Counted from the stretch's first letter, positions 9,180-19,032 are shown. The stretch is 64,000 nt of DNA from Butyrivibrio fibrisolvens (GCF_037113525.1 NZ_CP146963.1:2976001-3040000), one strand, 5' to 3'. Notes: generated from the letters alone by a model not told the origin. A program made the numbers and translations.

Positions 9180-11561
9180 TTAGTACTTCTTCCAGCCGCT
9201 GTATGTAACAAGGTCTGCTGTGTTAATAGTTGCTTCACCGATAGTTTCAACGTTTTCAGATTTTTCCAATAGAGAAAAATCTTCTCCGGATCTAAACAGG
9301 TTAGCTACGCACAGTCCCGTTGTTTTATCTTCTAAAGTAAAAATACTGCTTAGCTCATCAGGATCGTTTGTAATGTTGGCACCGCTTATGGTTATCTTGC
9401 CGTCACATATAACAGTTCCTTCAAAGCTTGAGCTTATACTTACATCTCCGCCAACTGTTATTATCATGTTCAGACCCTGTATAGAAGAATTAATCGTACA
9501 ATTTCCGTAATAGACTCTGACTCTTTCTACTCCTGATTCATCTTTAAAATAGACATAGTTACCACTTTTACTGCTACTGCTTTTCAGCTTATCAATATTC
9601 TCATCGCTTATAAGGTTCTGATATACGCTCTCCTTCTCGTCTCCGGTAAGCGCATCATAATTAACAGAAAGATTGGTACAAAGCGTGTAATAGGACTGGT
9701 CATATATCTTAGCTTCAGCATCGGTATCAATACCAGCATATTCACCGGACGAAGCATATGAATCATCAACAAGCTGCCAGGCCACATATCCCTTTTCATC
9801 CTTTAATACATTCCCTGACGCATCAGTCTTAGGAATAAGGATATTCCCTGCAAGGTTAAGTCTTACAAGTCCTGAATTCAGAGGGAACTTAAAGTCTGAA
9901 ATGTATGCACTTAAGTACCTGTCCATCCTCTCAGGATTAGCTTCATAGTAAGCCTTAAAGAACTCGCCTGCTGCCTTCTGGGGATCTGCAGAAAGGGACT
10001 TACTAAAGTCCATGTAAAAATACATCCAGCCATCCTGATTGATCACCGATGCATAGGCGCTGTCTGAAAGGCCATATACAGCTGCTCCATCTGCAATAGA
10101 TGTTCCAAGGCTATTAACAGTTGCCCCATAATAAACAGGAAGTATAGTCTTACCTGAAGAATTACTATAATCGGTATAGTACTCGTAATAGTCTGCATAA
10201 GGGAGCGGATTACGCTGCAAGACTGGCGAATAATACGTTGTTCCCTTATCCACATAGGAATACCAGCCTACGCACTCATAAGGTACGAGATATGCAAGCT
10301 GTCCTGCCTTTGATGTAAGAGATTCTCCCATTGGGAGATTGTCTTTTTTGTCATCAAGATATGAAAGACCTATATATGCATTACCAAGAAGTACGAAGTT
10401 AGTCAGATTCTGAAAATCCGCTTTAACATTTGTTCCGTTAAAGATGATCGCACTGCTCAGGCTAGAGTCAAATTCATCAGTCTGGCCATACCCGTAGTAA
10501 CCGCCGCCAAGCTTAACGGATGTACTGCGGCCTCCAATAGTAAGGTCATCTTTTACAAATGTATTGCCAAGGAGCTCAAGGTTATTAACACCGCCACTTG
10601 CCGGAAACGCAGATTTGGACCTGTAGCCTACTCTGATATTACTTGCCCATACATTGGATGTTGCATCTGCGTGAAAATAGCCGCTTCCATCTGTTACTAT
10701 TCCGCCGGCGCTTATCACATAGTTTCCATTATCATCAAGAACCTTGTCACCGCCTGCTACGATATACTGACAATTTTCAAATGAAAGACCCGCTCCGCTG
10801 TCTACAACAATGGCGTAGTCTTTATCATCAGAAGTAGTACTGCTGCCTGCAACCTGGTTATCTGCTCCGGCGCCAGCACCTGCCTTAGCACTTTTTCCCG
10901 CATAGACACTTACATTTGAGATCTTACAATTACCGCTTTTAACTTCAATGCCATCGTCTGCAATGAGCGAATATCCAACAACTATAGGAAGTGAAAACTT
11001 AGTATTAAAGCCGATATCAGGGCATTTGATATTGATATCGGTCTCGATAATTGATGTATCTCCGGTCTCATCTGTATATACGACTTTGACATTTGTGATC
11101 CTGACAAAATCCTCGTATTCAGTGATGTTAGCCGACCTTGTAACTACCGCATAGGGAGGGTTATTCTTGTCTTTTCTGGTGACATAATCATTAAAATCCT
11201 TGCCGCTAAGCTGCTGAATAAGGGTATCTTTATACTTCTGCCAAATCTGTTTTTCAGATGCAGCCTTTTCTTCTGCTGTTAATGATTCCGAATATTTCTG
11301 CATTATTGATATATATGCTTCGGAAAAGCAGCCTGAAGCTTCCATCTGAAGTCCTGCAGATATCTCATTCATAGCCATTTCTGCAGAATAATAATTCTCC
11401 TGGATCTTGAACTGCTGGCTCTTCATTTCAAAATTGTATAAGGCCATGTACATGATGATAGAAAGCAATAGTCCTACAAAAGAAATAACGACTATTGCCA
11501 TTACCATGGACATACCATTATTATCCTTATGAAGTTTTGCAAGTAAGCTTCTGGTTCTCAT
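9180..11561 (-). CDS. Large prepilin-like protein, PilX/GspK-like
   Basis: I take the start as ATG at 11561, because a GAGG site sits 6 nt upstream and the longer in-frame start at 11591 lies inside the preceding gene. This gives 793 residues. A basic leader ends Asn-Asn-Gly16, then a hydrophobic helix begins Met-Ser-Met-Val-Met. Position 5 is Met, not Glu; absence of Glu5 is known for GspK-type tip pseudopilins. The region after the helix (QENYYSAEMAMNEISAG) matches the PilX/GspK pattern. The remaining 700 residues contain repeated beta-helix-like stretches, for example around ISGANITND near the C-terminus. At about 800 residues it is several times the usual PilX length, so it may expose a large domain at the pilus tip. 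Functional role is inferred. Confidence 0.82.
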   Translation of the reverse strand: MRTRSLLAKLHKDNNGMSMVMAIVVISFVGLLLSIIMYMALYNFEMKSQQFKIQENYYSAEMAMNEISAGLQMEASGCFSEAYISIMQKYSESLTAEEKAASEKQIWQKYKDTLIQQLSGKDFNDYVTRKDKNNPPYAVVTRSANITEYEDFVRITNVKVVYTDETGDTSIIETDINIKCPDIGFNTKFSLPIVVGYSLIADDGIEVKSGNCKISNVSVYAGKSAKAGAGAGADNQVAGSSTTSDDKDYAIVVDSGAGLSFENCQYIVAGGDKVLDDNGNYVISAGGIVTDGSGYFHADATSNVWASNIRVGYRSKSAFPASGGVNNLELLGNTFVKDDLTIGGRSTSVKLGGGYYGYGQTDEFDSSLSSAIIFNGTNVKADFQNLTNFVLLGNAYIGLSYLDDKKDNLPMGESLTSKAGQLAYLVPYECVGWYSYVDKGTTYYSPVLQRNPLPYADYYEYYTDYSNSSGKTILPVYYGATVNSLGTSIADGAAVYGLSDSAYASVINQDGWMYFYMDFSKSLSADPQKAAGEFFKAYYEANPERMDRYLSAYISDFKFPLNSGLVRLNLAGNILIPKTDASGNVLKDEKGYVAWQLVDDSYASSGEYAGIDTDAEAKIYDQSYYTLCTNLSVNYDALTGDEKESVYQNLISDENIDKLKSSSSKSGNYVYFKDESGVERVRVYYGNCTINSSIQGLNMIITVGGDVSISSSFEGTVICDGKITISGANITNDPDELSSIFTLEDKTTGLCVANLFRSGEDFSLLEKSENVETIGEATINTADLVTYSGWKKY

Positions 11562-11571
11562 ATAAACCTCA

Positions 11572-12948
11572 TTAGCTCTCCTCTTCATCACTTGTCATTG
11601 AAAGAAGAGGTTCTTCTGTCTTGCTATAGTTCTCTGTAAACTTGTCATAGGTATCATCTTCATAAAACTCTACTGTGGTGTCGTATACAACATTTCCGAT
11701 GACCATACTGCCATCAAGAGGAAGGACTTCCATCAGGTCCATATCCGCAAGCCAGCAGTTAAGGTTCATTGTTCCTGAATTGTAGTAATATTCAAGGAAG
11801 GCCTGGTTGTTATCCTTACAGCTGTCAACGCTGGTGTTCTTATTTTTATCACGAAGCTTTATGATATTAAATCCAAGATTTGTTCTGAGTGTTACATTGG
11901 GTGATGTTGCAGATGGCGCCTTACAATTGGGATCGTTAACAACAAAGTGAACCCAGTAATCGTCTACGTTATTAACCGTAAGGCTGCTACCTGTGCCACT
12001 TGGCTCCTGCATTGCTACAACAAGTGACATCTTATTGTTTGTTTCGTTATTTACATAAATGTAATCAAGAAGATTTCTGTCAGAATAGTCGGAGTAATAG
12101 TCGGGATAATAGCAGATAAAAATGTTTCTTGGATAAGGTGTACCGTTTGATGTCTGAGTGTAGGTTCCGCCTGCATAGGTCATAACTGAAGACGGCGTAT
12201 CTTTATCTGCATCTGCAGGATAATAATATTTGATATTAGCCGTTACGGTTGATGAAGGCATGCCACCAATAAGTGTTCCGTTATCTTCTACCGTTATGTT
12301 TATCTCTCTTCTGACCTGCTTTTTTAACTCTTCATCAGAAATAGTACTGTCATTAAGAAGCACGCGGATAGCCTCGTAAGCATCCTCATCGTCATCCTCA
12401 TTCATAAGGAACATATAATCGACATTTTCATCATAGATAGCTGCCGTACTATATTCAAAAGCATTGTAGTTATAGGAAGAAGCATCTCTTGCTGCGGAAG
12501 ATGACTCATCTCCCATATAGTGGCTGGCATCATATCTGACTATGACATCATATTTTTTGTTAGTATCTGAAGACACTACAAAATCATCTATGGCAAATTC
12601 ATAGATGTTACTCTCACTTCCTATGAAATTTCCGGCTTCATCATAGTAATTACCAAGAGGCTTGCATGAAGTAAACTGAGACCTTGGAACTATAAAAGAA
12701 GATAGAGACGGATCATTAAACATAAGAGCTATATCTTCTATGGAATAGTTCCAGCTTCCCTCAAAGATAGTCTGGGACAGGCTTTCATACTCTTCCAGCT
12801 CGCCCGCTCTTGAGTTTAATTTCTGCGTGATAACAAAGCCCCTCATAAGAGGAACTGCCAGAATTGCAAGTATAATAACAGCTATAATAACTTCTATAAG
12901 GGAAAAACCATTGCTGTCATCACGGAGACAATTTCTGTTATCACCCAT
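11572..12948 (-). CDS. Minor prepilin with extended C-terminal domain
   Basis: A 458-residue prepilin. The leader ends at Gly14, then FSLIE (Glu19 is mature position 5) and a hydrophobic helix ending in VPLMRGFVI. This resembles the PilV/GspI class, which often carries a large variable domain. The C-terminal domain is rich in Tyr, Asn and Asp and ends in an acidic tail (DEEES). It is first in the minor-pilin run, 10 nt before the PilX-like start, and follows PilO after a 112-nt gap that carries two hairpins. Function as a minor pilin is well supported; the exact subtype is not. Confidence 0.85.
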   Translation of the reverse strand: MGDNRNCLRDDSNGFSLIEVIIAVIILAILAVPLMRGFVITQKLNSRAGELEEYESLSQTIFEGSWNYSIEDIALMFNDPSLSSFIVPRSQFTSCKPLGNYYDEAGNFIGSESNIYEFAIDDFVVSSDTNKKYDVIVRYDASHYMGDESSSAARDASSYNYNAFEYSTAAIYDENVDYMFLMNEDDDEDAYEAIRVLLNDSTISDEELKKQVRREINITVEDNGTLIGGMPSSTVTANIKYYYPADADKDTPSSVMTYAGGTYTQTSNGTPYPRNIFICYYPDYYSDYSDRNLLDYIYVNNETNNKMSLVVAMQEPSGTGSSLTVNNVDDYWVHFVVNDPNCKAPSATSPNVTLRTNLGFNIIKLRDKNKNTSVDSCKDNNQAFLEYYYNSGTMNLNCWLADMDLMEVLPLDGSMVIGNVVYDTTVEFYEDDTYDKFTENYSKTEEPLLSMTSDEEES

Positions 12949-12951
12949 ATC

Positions 12952-13042
12952 CCAACCTCATGCTACGAGTAGAACGAGTAGCTAATGGTTCGAATTGGTT
13001 TTACCAATTCGCAGAGTTGATCTCTGATCAACTCCCAACCTC
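12952..13042. repeat. Direct repeat enclosing two short hairpins
   Basis: The sequence CCCAACCTCATGCTACGA occurs at about 12953 and, without its last bases changed, again at about 13033. Between them are two perfect hairpins: CGAATTGG with CCAATTCG (12991-13011) and GAGTTGATC with GATCAACTC (13014-13034). They separate pilO from the minor-pilin genes on the same strand. They may set relative transcript levels within the operon, but there is no U-tract. Confidence 0.6.
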
Positions 13043-13060
13043 ATGCTACGATTAACTTCC

Positions 13061-13810
13061 TTACTGTCCACCTGAAACATTGGTTACATCACCAAACACG
13101 TTGTCTGTTCCATGATTGATAAGACCCGGATTCGGAACTACATATTCTTTATCAGTTCCTTCAAGATAGAAGTAATCGATAGTCATATCACCTGAAAGAC
13201 GCCCCGTGGATGAGTCATAACTTACATTAAGCTCTGATATGTTCTTAAAATCCTCATGCTTCACGATATTCAGGATTATCTGTTTAAGTCCGTCGTAAGT
13301 GGTATCAAAAGTCATTACTTCAACAGAATCATAGAACATAAGAGTCGAAACATCAGGTATTGTCCCGTCTGGTTCATACTGATACTGAGCTATAAGACCT
13401 GTTACGTCTGCACCTGCATTAGCCAGCTCATCTTCTCTTTCAGGTACAATGATGTCCATGGCTACAGGCTCTGTGAGAGCTGCTTCATAGACATAAGTCG
13501 GTGTAAGGATATTAGCAAGAGTCTCTGTGTACAGGATCTTATCTGCGGTTGTTACAAGTGAAGGATAACCTGCCATTATTCTATTTGTATCAATAATGTA
13601 CTTATCAGTATCCTTGATATATGTATCCTTATTAGCAGAAACTGTAGTCAGCATCTGAACCTGAGTCCGCAGTGTTGCGTTCTCAGAATCAAGAGCTTCT
13701 GTCTTTTTATTCAGTCCTTGAAAACCATAGTAATATGTAAGTCCCGCTACTACGACACCGCCGAAGATCATTAATAAGGCTTTATCTCTATCAGATATCT
13801 TAAATTCCAT
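13061..13810 (-). CDS. pilO: Type IV pilus alignment protein PilO
   Basis: A 249-residue bitopic membrane protein. A short cytoplasmic head is followed by one membrane segment (ALLMIFGGVVVAGLTYYYGF, about residues 10-29), a coiled coil (about 30-60), and a periplasmic-type domain with alternating helices and strands, the usual PilO architecture. It directly follows the PilM-PilN fusion gene, matching the conserved pilM-N-O order. The ATG has a strong AGAGGAGG site 7 nt upstream. PilO pairs with PilN to link the cytoplasmic ring to the envelope. No PilP is expected in a Gram-positive cell. Confidence 0.85.
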   Translation of the reverse strand: MEFKISDRDKALLMIFGGVVVAGLTYYYGFQGLNKKTEALDSENATLRTQVQMLTTVSANKDTYIKDTDKYIIDTNRIMAGYPSLVTTADKILYTETLANILTPTYVYEAALTEPVAMDIIVPEREDELANAGADVTGLIAQYQYEPDGTIPDVSTLMFYDSVEVMTFDTTYDGLKQIILNIVKHEDFKNISELNVSYDSSTGRLSGDMTIDYFYLEGTDKEYVVPNPGLINHGTDNVFGDVTNVSGGQ

Positions 13811-13879
13811 GCGATCCTCCTCTTTAGTTCAATAACGAACTGAGAGTATTGTCCTTTATCTACACTGTTTTTCTATCTT

Positions 13880-16144
13880 TTAATCAGTACTTGTTTCATC
13901 TGCTGCAGACTCTTCTGTGCCTCCATCAGCAGACTCTTCTAGCTCTTCATCTGTAGAGCCGTCGCCTGCATCTTCTTCTCCTAAATCTTCATCAGTTGCT
14001 CCACTACCCGAAACACTTGATCCCTCTGCTGATGTATCTTCAGAAGAAAAGACTACATCGCCATCTTCCGCAGCTTCTACAGATTCAGTTTCTTCAGTAT
14101 TATCAATTTCTCCTTCTTCACCCTCAACATCTTCTTCGCTCTTTTCAGCATATACGCCAACAAGTGTGAAGGTTACGAGGCCGTCTCCTGCATCTGTGGT
14201 TTCATCCGTAAGATTTTCTATCGTTACATATTCAAGAGACTTGAATGTACAGAACTGCTGGTATACATCTGCAGCTTCTTCTTTGGTACTTACTGACATT
14301 GTGATGGATATGCTGTCGTTATCACTGTTGATCGTTGATACCAGAACATCTGCCGGCATCTTCTCTTCCATCTCTTCGAGGAACTCAACTATATGAGCTA
14401 CCGGCTCATCTTTTTGCGAATAGGCATCATTCACAAATTCATAAGCCTGTTTTGACAAAGTATACTTTTGATATATAGGAATGATGCTTACAACAGACTG
14501 AAGTTGCGATCTCAAGGTCTTGTTGGTGTTACTTGCATCAAGGTATGGTGGAAGGGACATAGCCAGCATAACTACTGATGCTCCAACGCAGCCTATAAAT
14601 ACAAGTCTTCCGATCGATACTATGTCTGTTCCGGCGTTCTTAACCTTCTTTTCCTTGATAAGAAAATCTACAGGCTTAATAGTTGCGCCGATACATCCAA
14701 TGTATTCGCCGAAGATTCCTGACTTGAATACCTTTCCAAGCTGTATTCCTTCAAGACTTCTTATCTGCTGGGCAGGAACATCGAGGGTATTGGTTATAAG
14801 TTCGTCCATTCCCTGAATGGTTCCGCCGATACCTGTAAGGAGTACTCTGTCTATCTTCTGGCCTTTGGTTCTTGAATAGTAAAGATCGAGAACTGTGGAA
14901 AGGCCACTTACAAGATTCTCAAACGAGAAGGTAACGTGCTCGCGAATTTCCAAAAGCTGAGGACTGACATCTTCTTCCTCGTCTTCTATAACAGCTACGC
15001 CTGAACCTGCGCTTCCATCCATGCTCATAGCGCCAGCACTACTATAGGAACCGCTATCAGCTGTGCCACTTCCAAACGCTACACTGTTACCACTATCAGT
15101 GCCGCTACCTCCAAATGCATCACCGCTACCATCAGCGCCACTTCCAAATGCATCACTGCTGCCGCTGTCAGCTCCACTACTTCCAAATGCATCACTGCCA
15201 TCAGGAGAGATTCCACTACCGTCGCTCTCTGACCCATCTCCGTTAAATCCGAAGAAATCCATGCCCTGGCCAAAGCCATCTATGTTCTGGCCAGCACCAT
15301 CCTGACTATCAGAATCACCACCTTCACCTGCAGCCTGCGCCTGAGCCTCGGCCAATGCCTTGGCCTTTTCTTCAGCCTTAGCCTTACGATATGCCTCCAT
15401 ATCAAAGGCCGGATTTACGCACTTAACCGTTCTGAGGTAGCTAATAGCCTCAGAATGGGATGTATTATCAGAATAGATATGACTATAGATGATAGTATCA
15501 ACCGCTTCCTCGATACCATATGGAACGGTTCTTGTAAGCGACTGAACACCATCCTTCATTACAGTTACGATAGTGCTCTTTTCATCTATCTTGATAACGA
15601 TCTGACTTCCAACGCCGCATTCTTTTTTGACAGCCTGATACAAGGAGTTACCATCATAGTCGATCGCTTCAAGTTCAAGTCCTGCTTCTTTTGCAAATTC
15701 CCTGTAGCTTTCCAAAAGCTCATTAGGAACTGCAAGCGCATTGATCCTTATCGCCTTGCCGCCATCTTCATTCTGAAGGTGCTCCAGTATTGAATACGAA
15801 ATGTTGTACTCTGTGATATCTACAGGGAAATAATCTGTAGCATTTGCAAGTACATAATCTCTTATCTGGTTTTCCTTAAGATAAGGAATCTCCACTTCCC
15901 TTGAAGCAATCCTGTTTGAAGAAATTGAGAAGATCGCTTTTTTGGCCTTAAAGCCTTTGCTCTTGATCATCTTCTTAAGAGCATCAGCAAAATGCTCATA
16001 GCCATAAAGCATTCCTTCATCAAGAACGCCTTCAGGTGTGGATATCATAAGGCTCTTGTAAACCTTAGGATTCCTGACCTTATAATCCATTTCAACTATT
16101 TCTGTTAATGTGGTTCCGATCTCGATACTTAGGACTTTAGCCAT
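13880..16144 (-). CDS. pilM: PilM-PilN fusion protein, T4P alignment complex
   Basis: One 754-residue chain joins two usually separate proteins. Residues 1-250 and 395-505 form the actin-like PilM fold: the phosphate loop IEIGTTLTEIV is near the N-terminus and TGIGGTIQGMDEL is in the second half. Residues about 250-395 are an insert: an Ala/Glu/Lys helix, then a Gly/Ser/Asp-rich tract with repeated DAFG units. A membrane segment follows (about 508-530), then a coiled coil and a PilN-like ferredoxin-fold domain (about 535-665), then an acidic Ser/Glu/Asp tail of about 90 residues. The GGAGG site lies 9 nt before ATG. Gene order pilD, pilMN, pilO and minor pilins supports the role. Fusion would replace the normal docking of the PilN N-terminal peptide on PilM. 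Confidence 0.88.
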   Translation of the reverse strand: MAKVLSIEIGTTLTEIVEMDYKVRNPKVYKSLMISTPEGVLDEGMLYGYEHFADALKKMIKSKGFKAKKAIFSISSNRIASREVEIPYLKENQIRDYVLANATDYFPVDITEYNISYSILEHLQNEDGGKAIRINALAVPNELLESYREFAKEAGLELEAIDYDGNSLYQAVKKECGVGSQIVIKIDEKSTIVTVMKDGVQSLTRTVPYGIEEAVDTIIYSHIYSDNTSHSEAISYLRTVKCVNPAFDMEAYRKAKAEEKAKALAEAQAQAAGEGGDSDSQDGAGQNIDGFGQGMDFFGFNGDGSESDGSGISPDGSDAFGSSGADSGSSDAFGSGADGSGDAFGGSGTDSGNSVAFGSGTADSGSYSSAGAMSMDGSAGSGVAVIEDEEEDVSPQLLEIREHVTFSFENLVSGLSTVLDLYYSRTKGQKIDRVLLTGIGGTIQGMDELITNTLDVPAQQIRSLEGIQLGKVFKSGIFGEYIGCIGATIKPVDFLIKEKKVKNAGTDIVSIGRLVFIGCVGASVVMLAMSLPPYLDASNTNKTLRSQLQSVVSIIPIYQKYTLSKQAYEFVNDAYSQKDEPVAHIVEFLEEMEEKMPADVLVSTINSDNDSISITMSVSTKEEAADVYQQFCTFKSLEYVTIENLTDETTDAGDGLVTFTLVGVYAEKSEEDVEGEEGEIDNTEETESVEAAEDGDVVFSSEDTSAEGSSVSGSGATDEDLGEEDAGDGSTDEELEESADGGTEESAADETSTD

Positions 16145-16191
16145 CCTGTTTATCCTCCGGATTTGTAAGGTTGATCTGGTCTAAAACTTGA

Positions 16192-16950
16192 TCACATTAT
16201 CGTTCCAAAATACCAATTGATGATCTTTTCGCCCACAAGGACCGCTGTCATCACGCCGCCTGCAAGATATGGTCCAAGAGCAAGCACATGGCCTTTTCCA
16301 CTTATCTTCATACGGATAAGATGTATGATGCTTCCATAAATGCATCCCAGGAAAAAAGCCAGTATATTAAGTTTCCATCCTATGAGCAGTCCCGTGGCTG
16401 CCATAAGCTTTATATCTCCGCCGCCGATCCATCTTCCTTTGGAGATCACATACAATATCAAAAGAAAACCTGCTACAGCGGCAAATCCTATAATGTATTC
16501 TAAAAAGTGTCTCAGATCGAATAACATTCTGATCACTCCAAGGATTCCAATAGCTATGTTCAGCCCCGGCGGAATTATCATGGTCCTGAAATCGATCACT
16601 GATATTGCAACAAGTATTGATGATGCAAGGCACAGCAGAATGGTATCTATACTGATTCCATATACGATTCCTACAAGTACATAAAGTATTCCGTTTAGAG
16701 CTTCAATAAGTGGGTATTGTGCTGATATTTTCTGACCACATTTTCTGCACTTTCCCCCGTATATAACCCAAGATACTATAGGTATCAGATCGAACCACCG
16801 AAGCTGATACCCACAGCTTGTGCAATGCGAACGTATTTTGACAAAGTCTTCATGCTTGGGAAGTCTGTATATCAAAACATTTACAAAGCTTCCAATAACT
16901 ATGCCATATATGAACAATAAAACGTAAAATACTACAGGCAGATCATGCAT
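16192..16950 (-). CDS. pilD: Prepilin peptidase / N-methyltransferase PilD
   Basis: A 252-residue integral membrane aspartyl protease of the A24 family. It has the GSFVNVLIYRLP motif, four zinc-type cysteines (C43, C46, C68, C71), and the two catalytic aspartates in VIDFRTMIIP and GGGDIKLMAA. All features of a bifunctional peptidase and methylase are present. It should process all five prepilins in the window. ATG has an AAGGAG site 6 nt upstream. The leader just upstream consists of 10-bp tandem repeats, which may influence expression. Confidence 0.95.
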   Translation of the reverse strand: MHDLPVVFYVLLFIYGIVIGSFVNVLIYRLPKHEDFVKIRSHCTSCGYQLRWFDLIPIVSWVIYGGKCRKCGQKISAQYPLIEALNGILYVLVGIVYGISIDTILLCLASSILVAISVIDFRTMIIPPGLNIAIGILGVIRMLFDLRHFLEYIIGFAAVAGFLLILYVISKGRWIGGGDIKLMAATGLLIGWKLNILAFFLGCIYGSIIHLIRMKISGKGHVLALGPYLAGGVMTAVLVGEKIINWYFGTIM

Positions 16951-16960
16951 GGCTACTCCT

Positions 16961-17060
16961 TATTGTTCTTTTGGGTTCTTTATCGTTCTTTATCGTTCTT
17001 TATCGTTCTTTATCGTTCTTTATCGTTCTTTTTGGTTCTTTATCGTTCTTTTTTGTTATT
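16961..17060. repeat. 10-bp tandem repeat array upstream of pilD
   Basis: Five perfect tandem copies of TATCGTTCTT occupy 16981-17030. Degenerate copies of the same 10-base unit extend the array to about ten units. On the minus strand the unit reads AAGAACGATA, and the array lies between the EAL gene stop and the pilD ribosome binding site. The period is close to one helical turn. Such an array can change length by slippage. Confidence 0.9.
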
Positions 17061-17079
17061 TTCTATCTTTTCTAATTGC

Positions 17080-19032
17080 CTATTTTTTTATTTTTGTAAA
17101 ATAGTTCCTCAGTTCACTGATAGGTACAGGCTTTGCATAGTGGAATCCCTGTATATATTCAAAACCATGAATGATACTGTAATCATTCTGTGCATCTGAC
17201 TCTACACCTTCTACTAAAGTCATGATGCCGCTGTTTTTCAAAGTCTCGATCATATTTGAAACAATACCGTCCATACGCTCATCTTCGATCGACTGATACA
17301 AAAGAGTCTTATCGAACTTGATAGTCCTAAACGGAAGGTCGATAACTCTTGCCATAGCAGAATAACCTGTACCAAAGTCATCAAGATAAAATGAAATACC
17401 CTGTTCACGCAGCTTGTACATATTTTTCTTAAGCTTGTTATTATCATCTGCTACTGCACTCTCAGTAAGCTCAAGACGGATCTTTTTAGGATCTACGCCG
17501 TACTTTTTGATAATGCCAAGTACTTCTTCTGAAAGTCCGGGTAATGTAAACTCCTTGGCTGAACAGTTAACACTGATACATTCAAAGTCGTATTCTTTTT
17601 CCAGCTTTTGAAGTTCCATGCATACCTTCTCCAACATAACAAGAGTAAGTGCATGTATGCAGTTAGTTTCTTCAGCGATAGGAATAAAAAGACCGGGACT
17701 TACCATTTCTCCATTTATCTTTAATCTCATCAGGGCTTCTGCTGTTCTAAAAGACTGTGATTCAACTTCGAAGATTGGCTGTGCATAGCACACAACTCTT
17801 TCATCATCAGGATCTTTTCTAAATCTTATATCAAGAAGCTCCTGCTCTATCCTGTATCTTTCTTGGAATTTCTTGTTATCTTCCAAAGTAGCCCTGTATC
17901 TGAAGTTATCAAGCGGATTAACATGCTTTTTGGATAGCATGTTTACCATCTCTCTTGCCATAGCGATAGTCTTGATCTCCTTGAAGCAAGGCATATCGAT
18001 CATTATTATCGTCGCAAGATTGTCGATATCCTTAATGGTCTTTTCAGCTATATCGCCAAGCTCATCAAGTGCTTTTTCATTTTCTTCAGTCTGGGGTGCT
18101 TCATAGATAAAGGTAAAAGTTCCCGCACTTTGTTTGTAAATATAGAGATTGGGATATTTATCTTCTGCCAGCCTGCAATATGACACGATTGCTTCAAAAG
18201 CATCTGCCATCTCGGGAGTTGGCTTGGAGAAATCCAGTCTGTTAAATGAAGGAATTATCAAATAGCCTATATAGAACGGCTTTTTCAAAAATATATTGTC
18301 TTCAAAACGGCTCTCCAACGAGTAGGCATTTTGTAGACCAAGTATCTCATCGTATGGGTTGGAATGGAACAAAATAAAGAATACAGCCAGTGGAATAACA
18401 TATGTCATGGCCAGTATTATGTGAGAAGTATTAGTCCTTTGAAGTATAAGAAGAAGTACACACAAAGGATACACTGTGAATATGATAGTTCTTACAACCT
18501 TCGGCATATCTTTGGTAACAGTAAGGGCGAATACTAAGGAAAAGGTACTGCTTACAAGGCCGCAATGATTCATCTTGATTATAAATGCGCTTATGTCTGC
18601 CAGCTCTCCGCCGGTATAAGAAATCATATTTCCGCTAAAGAGCGACGTAATACAATAGAGGTCCATAAGGGCAACAAATGCCATGCAAAAAATTCTGTAC
18701 CAGCTTTCCTTACTCCTGTTCCTGTAAGGAAGAGTACACAAATACATTGAAACGTCAAATAGTATAAGTGAGTAGATAATGATGTATGAAAGCATGCATA
18801 TTCGCAGCATTCCTAATTTTTCATAAGTCATATCCGATGCAATATAAGCAATTGCAATCGAAATAGCGGGAGCTATTATGCTAAAAAGCATTCCGAAGAA
18901 AACATACACATAGCTTGTTGTTCTCCTTGGTTTTGTCCCGTTCATAAAAACAAAGAAGATCAAAGATACTATTAAAAATGCAACTTCTACATCAATATTG
19001 TATGCCTCATATCCGATTACATTAGACAACAC
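17080..19032 (-). CDS. Membrane EAL-domain c-di-GMP phosphodiesterase
   Basis: A 650-residue protein starting at GTG with AGAGG 6 nt upstream. About seven membrane helices occupy residues 1-230. Residues 235-400 form a degenerate GGDEF-like domain with no GGDEF signature. Residues about 405-645 form an EAL domain with the key residues in place: E in EALMR, N in SVNCS, E in ELTES, both D in LDDFGTGYS, K in IKFDK, and E in VEGVE. It should therefore hydrolyse c-di-GMP to pGpG. It is upstream of pilD on the same strand, separated by the repeat array. Sensing through the membrane domain is inferred. Confidence 0.92.
   Translation of the reverse strand: MLSNVIGYEAYNIDVEVAFLIVSLIFFVFMNGTKPRRTTSYVYVFFGMLFSIIAPAISIAIAYIASDMTYEKLGMLRICMLSYIIIYSLILFDVSMYLCTLPYRNRSKESWYRIFCMAFVALMDLYCITSLFSGNMISYTGGELADISAFIIKMNHCGLVSSTFSLVFALTVTKDMPKVVRTIIFTVYPLCVLLLILQRTNTSHIILAMTYVIPLAVFFILFHSNPYDEILGLQNAYSLESRFEDNIFLKKPFYIGYLIIPSFNRLDFSKPTPEMADAFEAIVSYCRLAEDKYPNLYIYKQSAGTFTFIYEAPQTEENEKALDELGDIAEKTIKDIDNLATIIMIDMPCFKEIKTIAMAREMVNMLSKKHVNPLDNFRYRATLEDNKKFQERYRIEQELLDIRFRKDPDDERVVCYAQPIFEVESQSFRTAEALMRLKINGEMVSPGLFIPIAEETNCIHALTLVMLEKVCMELQKLEKEYDFECISVNCSAKEFTLPGLSEEVLGIIKKYGVDPKKIRLELTESAVADDNNKLKKNMYKLREQGISFYLDDFGTGYSAMARVIDLPFRTIKFDKTLLYQSIEDERMDGIVSNMIETLKNSGIMTLVEGVESDAQNDYSIIHGFEYIQGFHYAKPVPISELRNYFTKIKK

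Noticed and set aside
16961..17060. Possible CRISPR-like repeats.
   Set aside because: Units are contiguous 10-mers with no spacers, and no cas genes are in the window.
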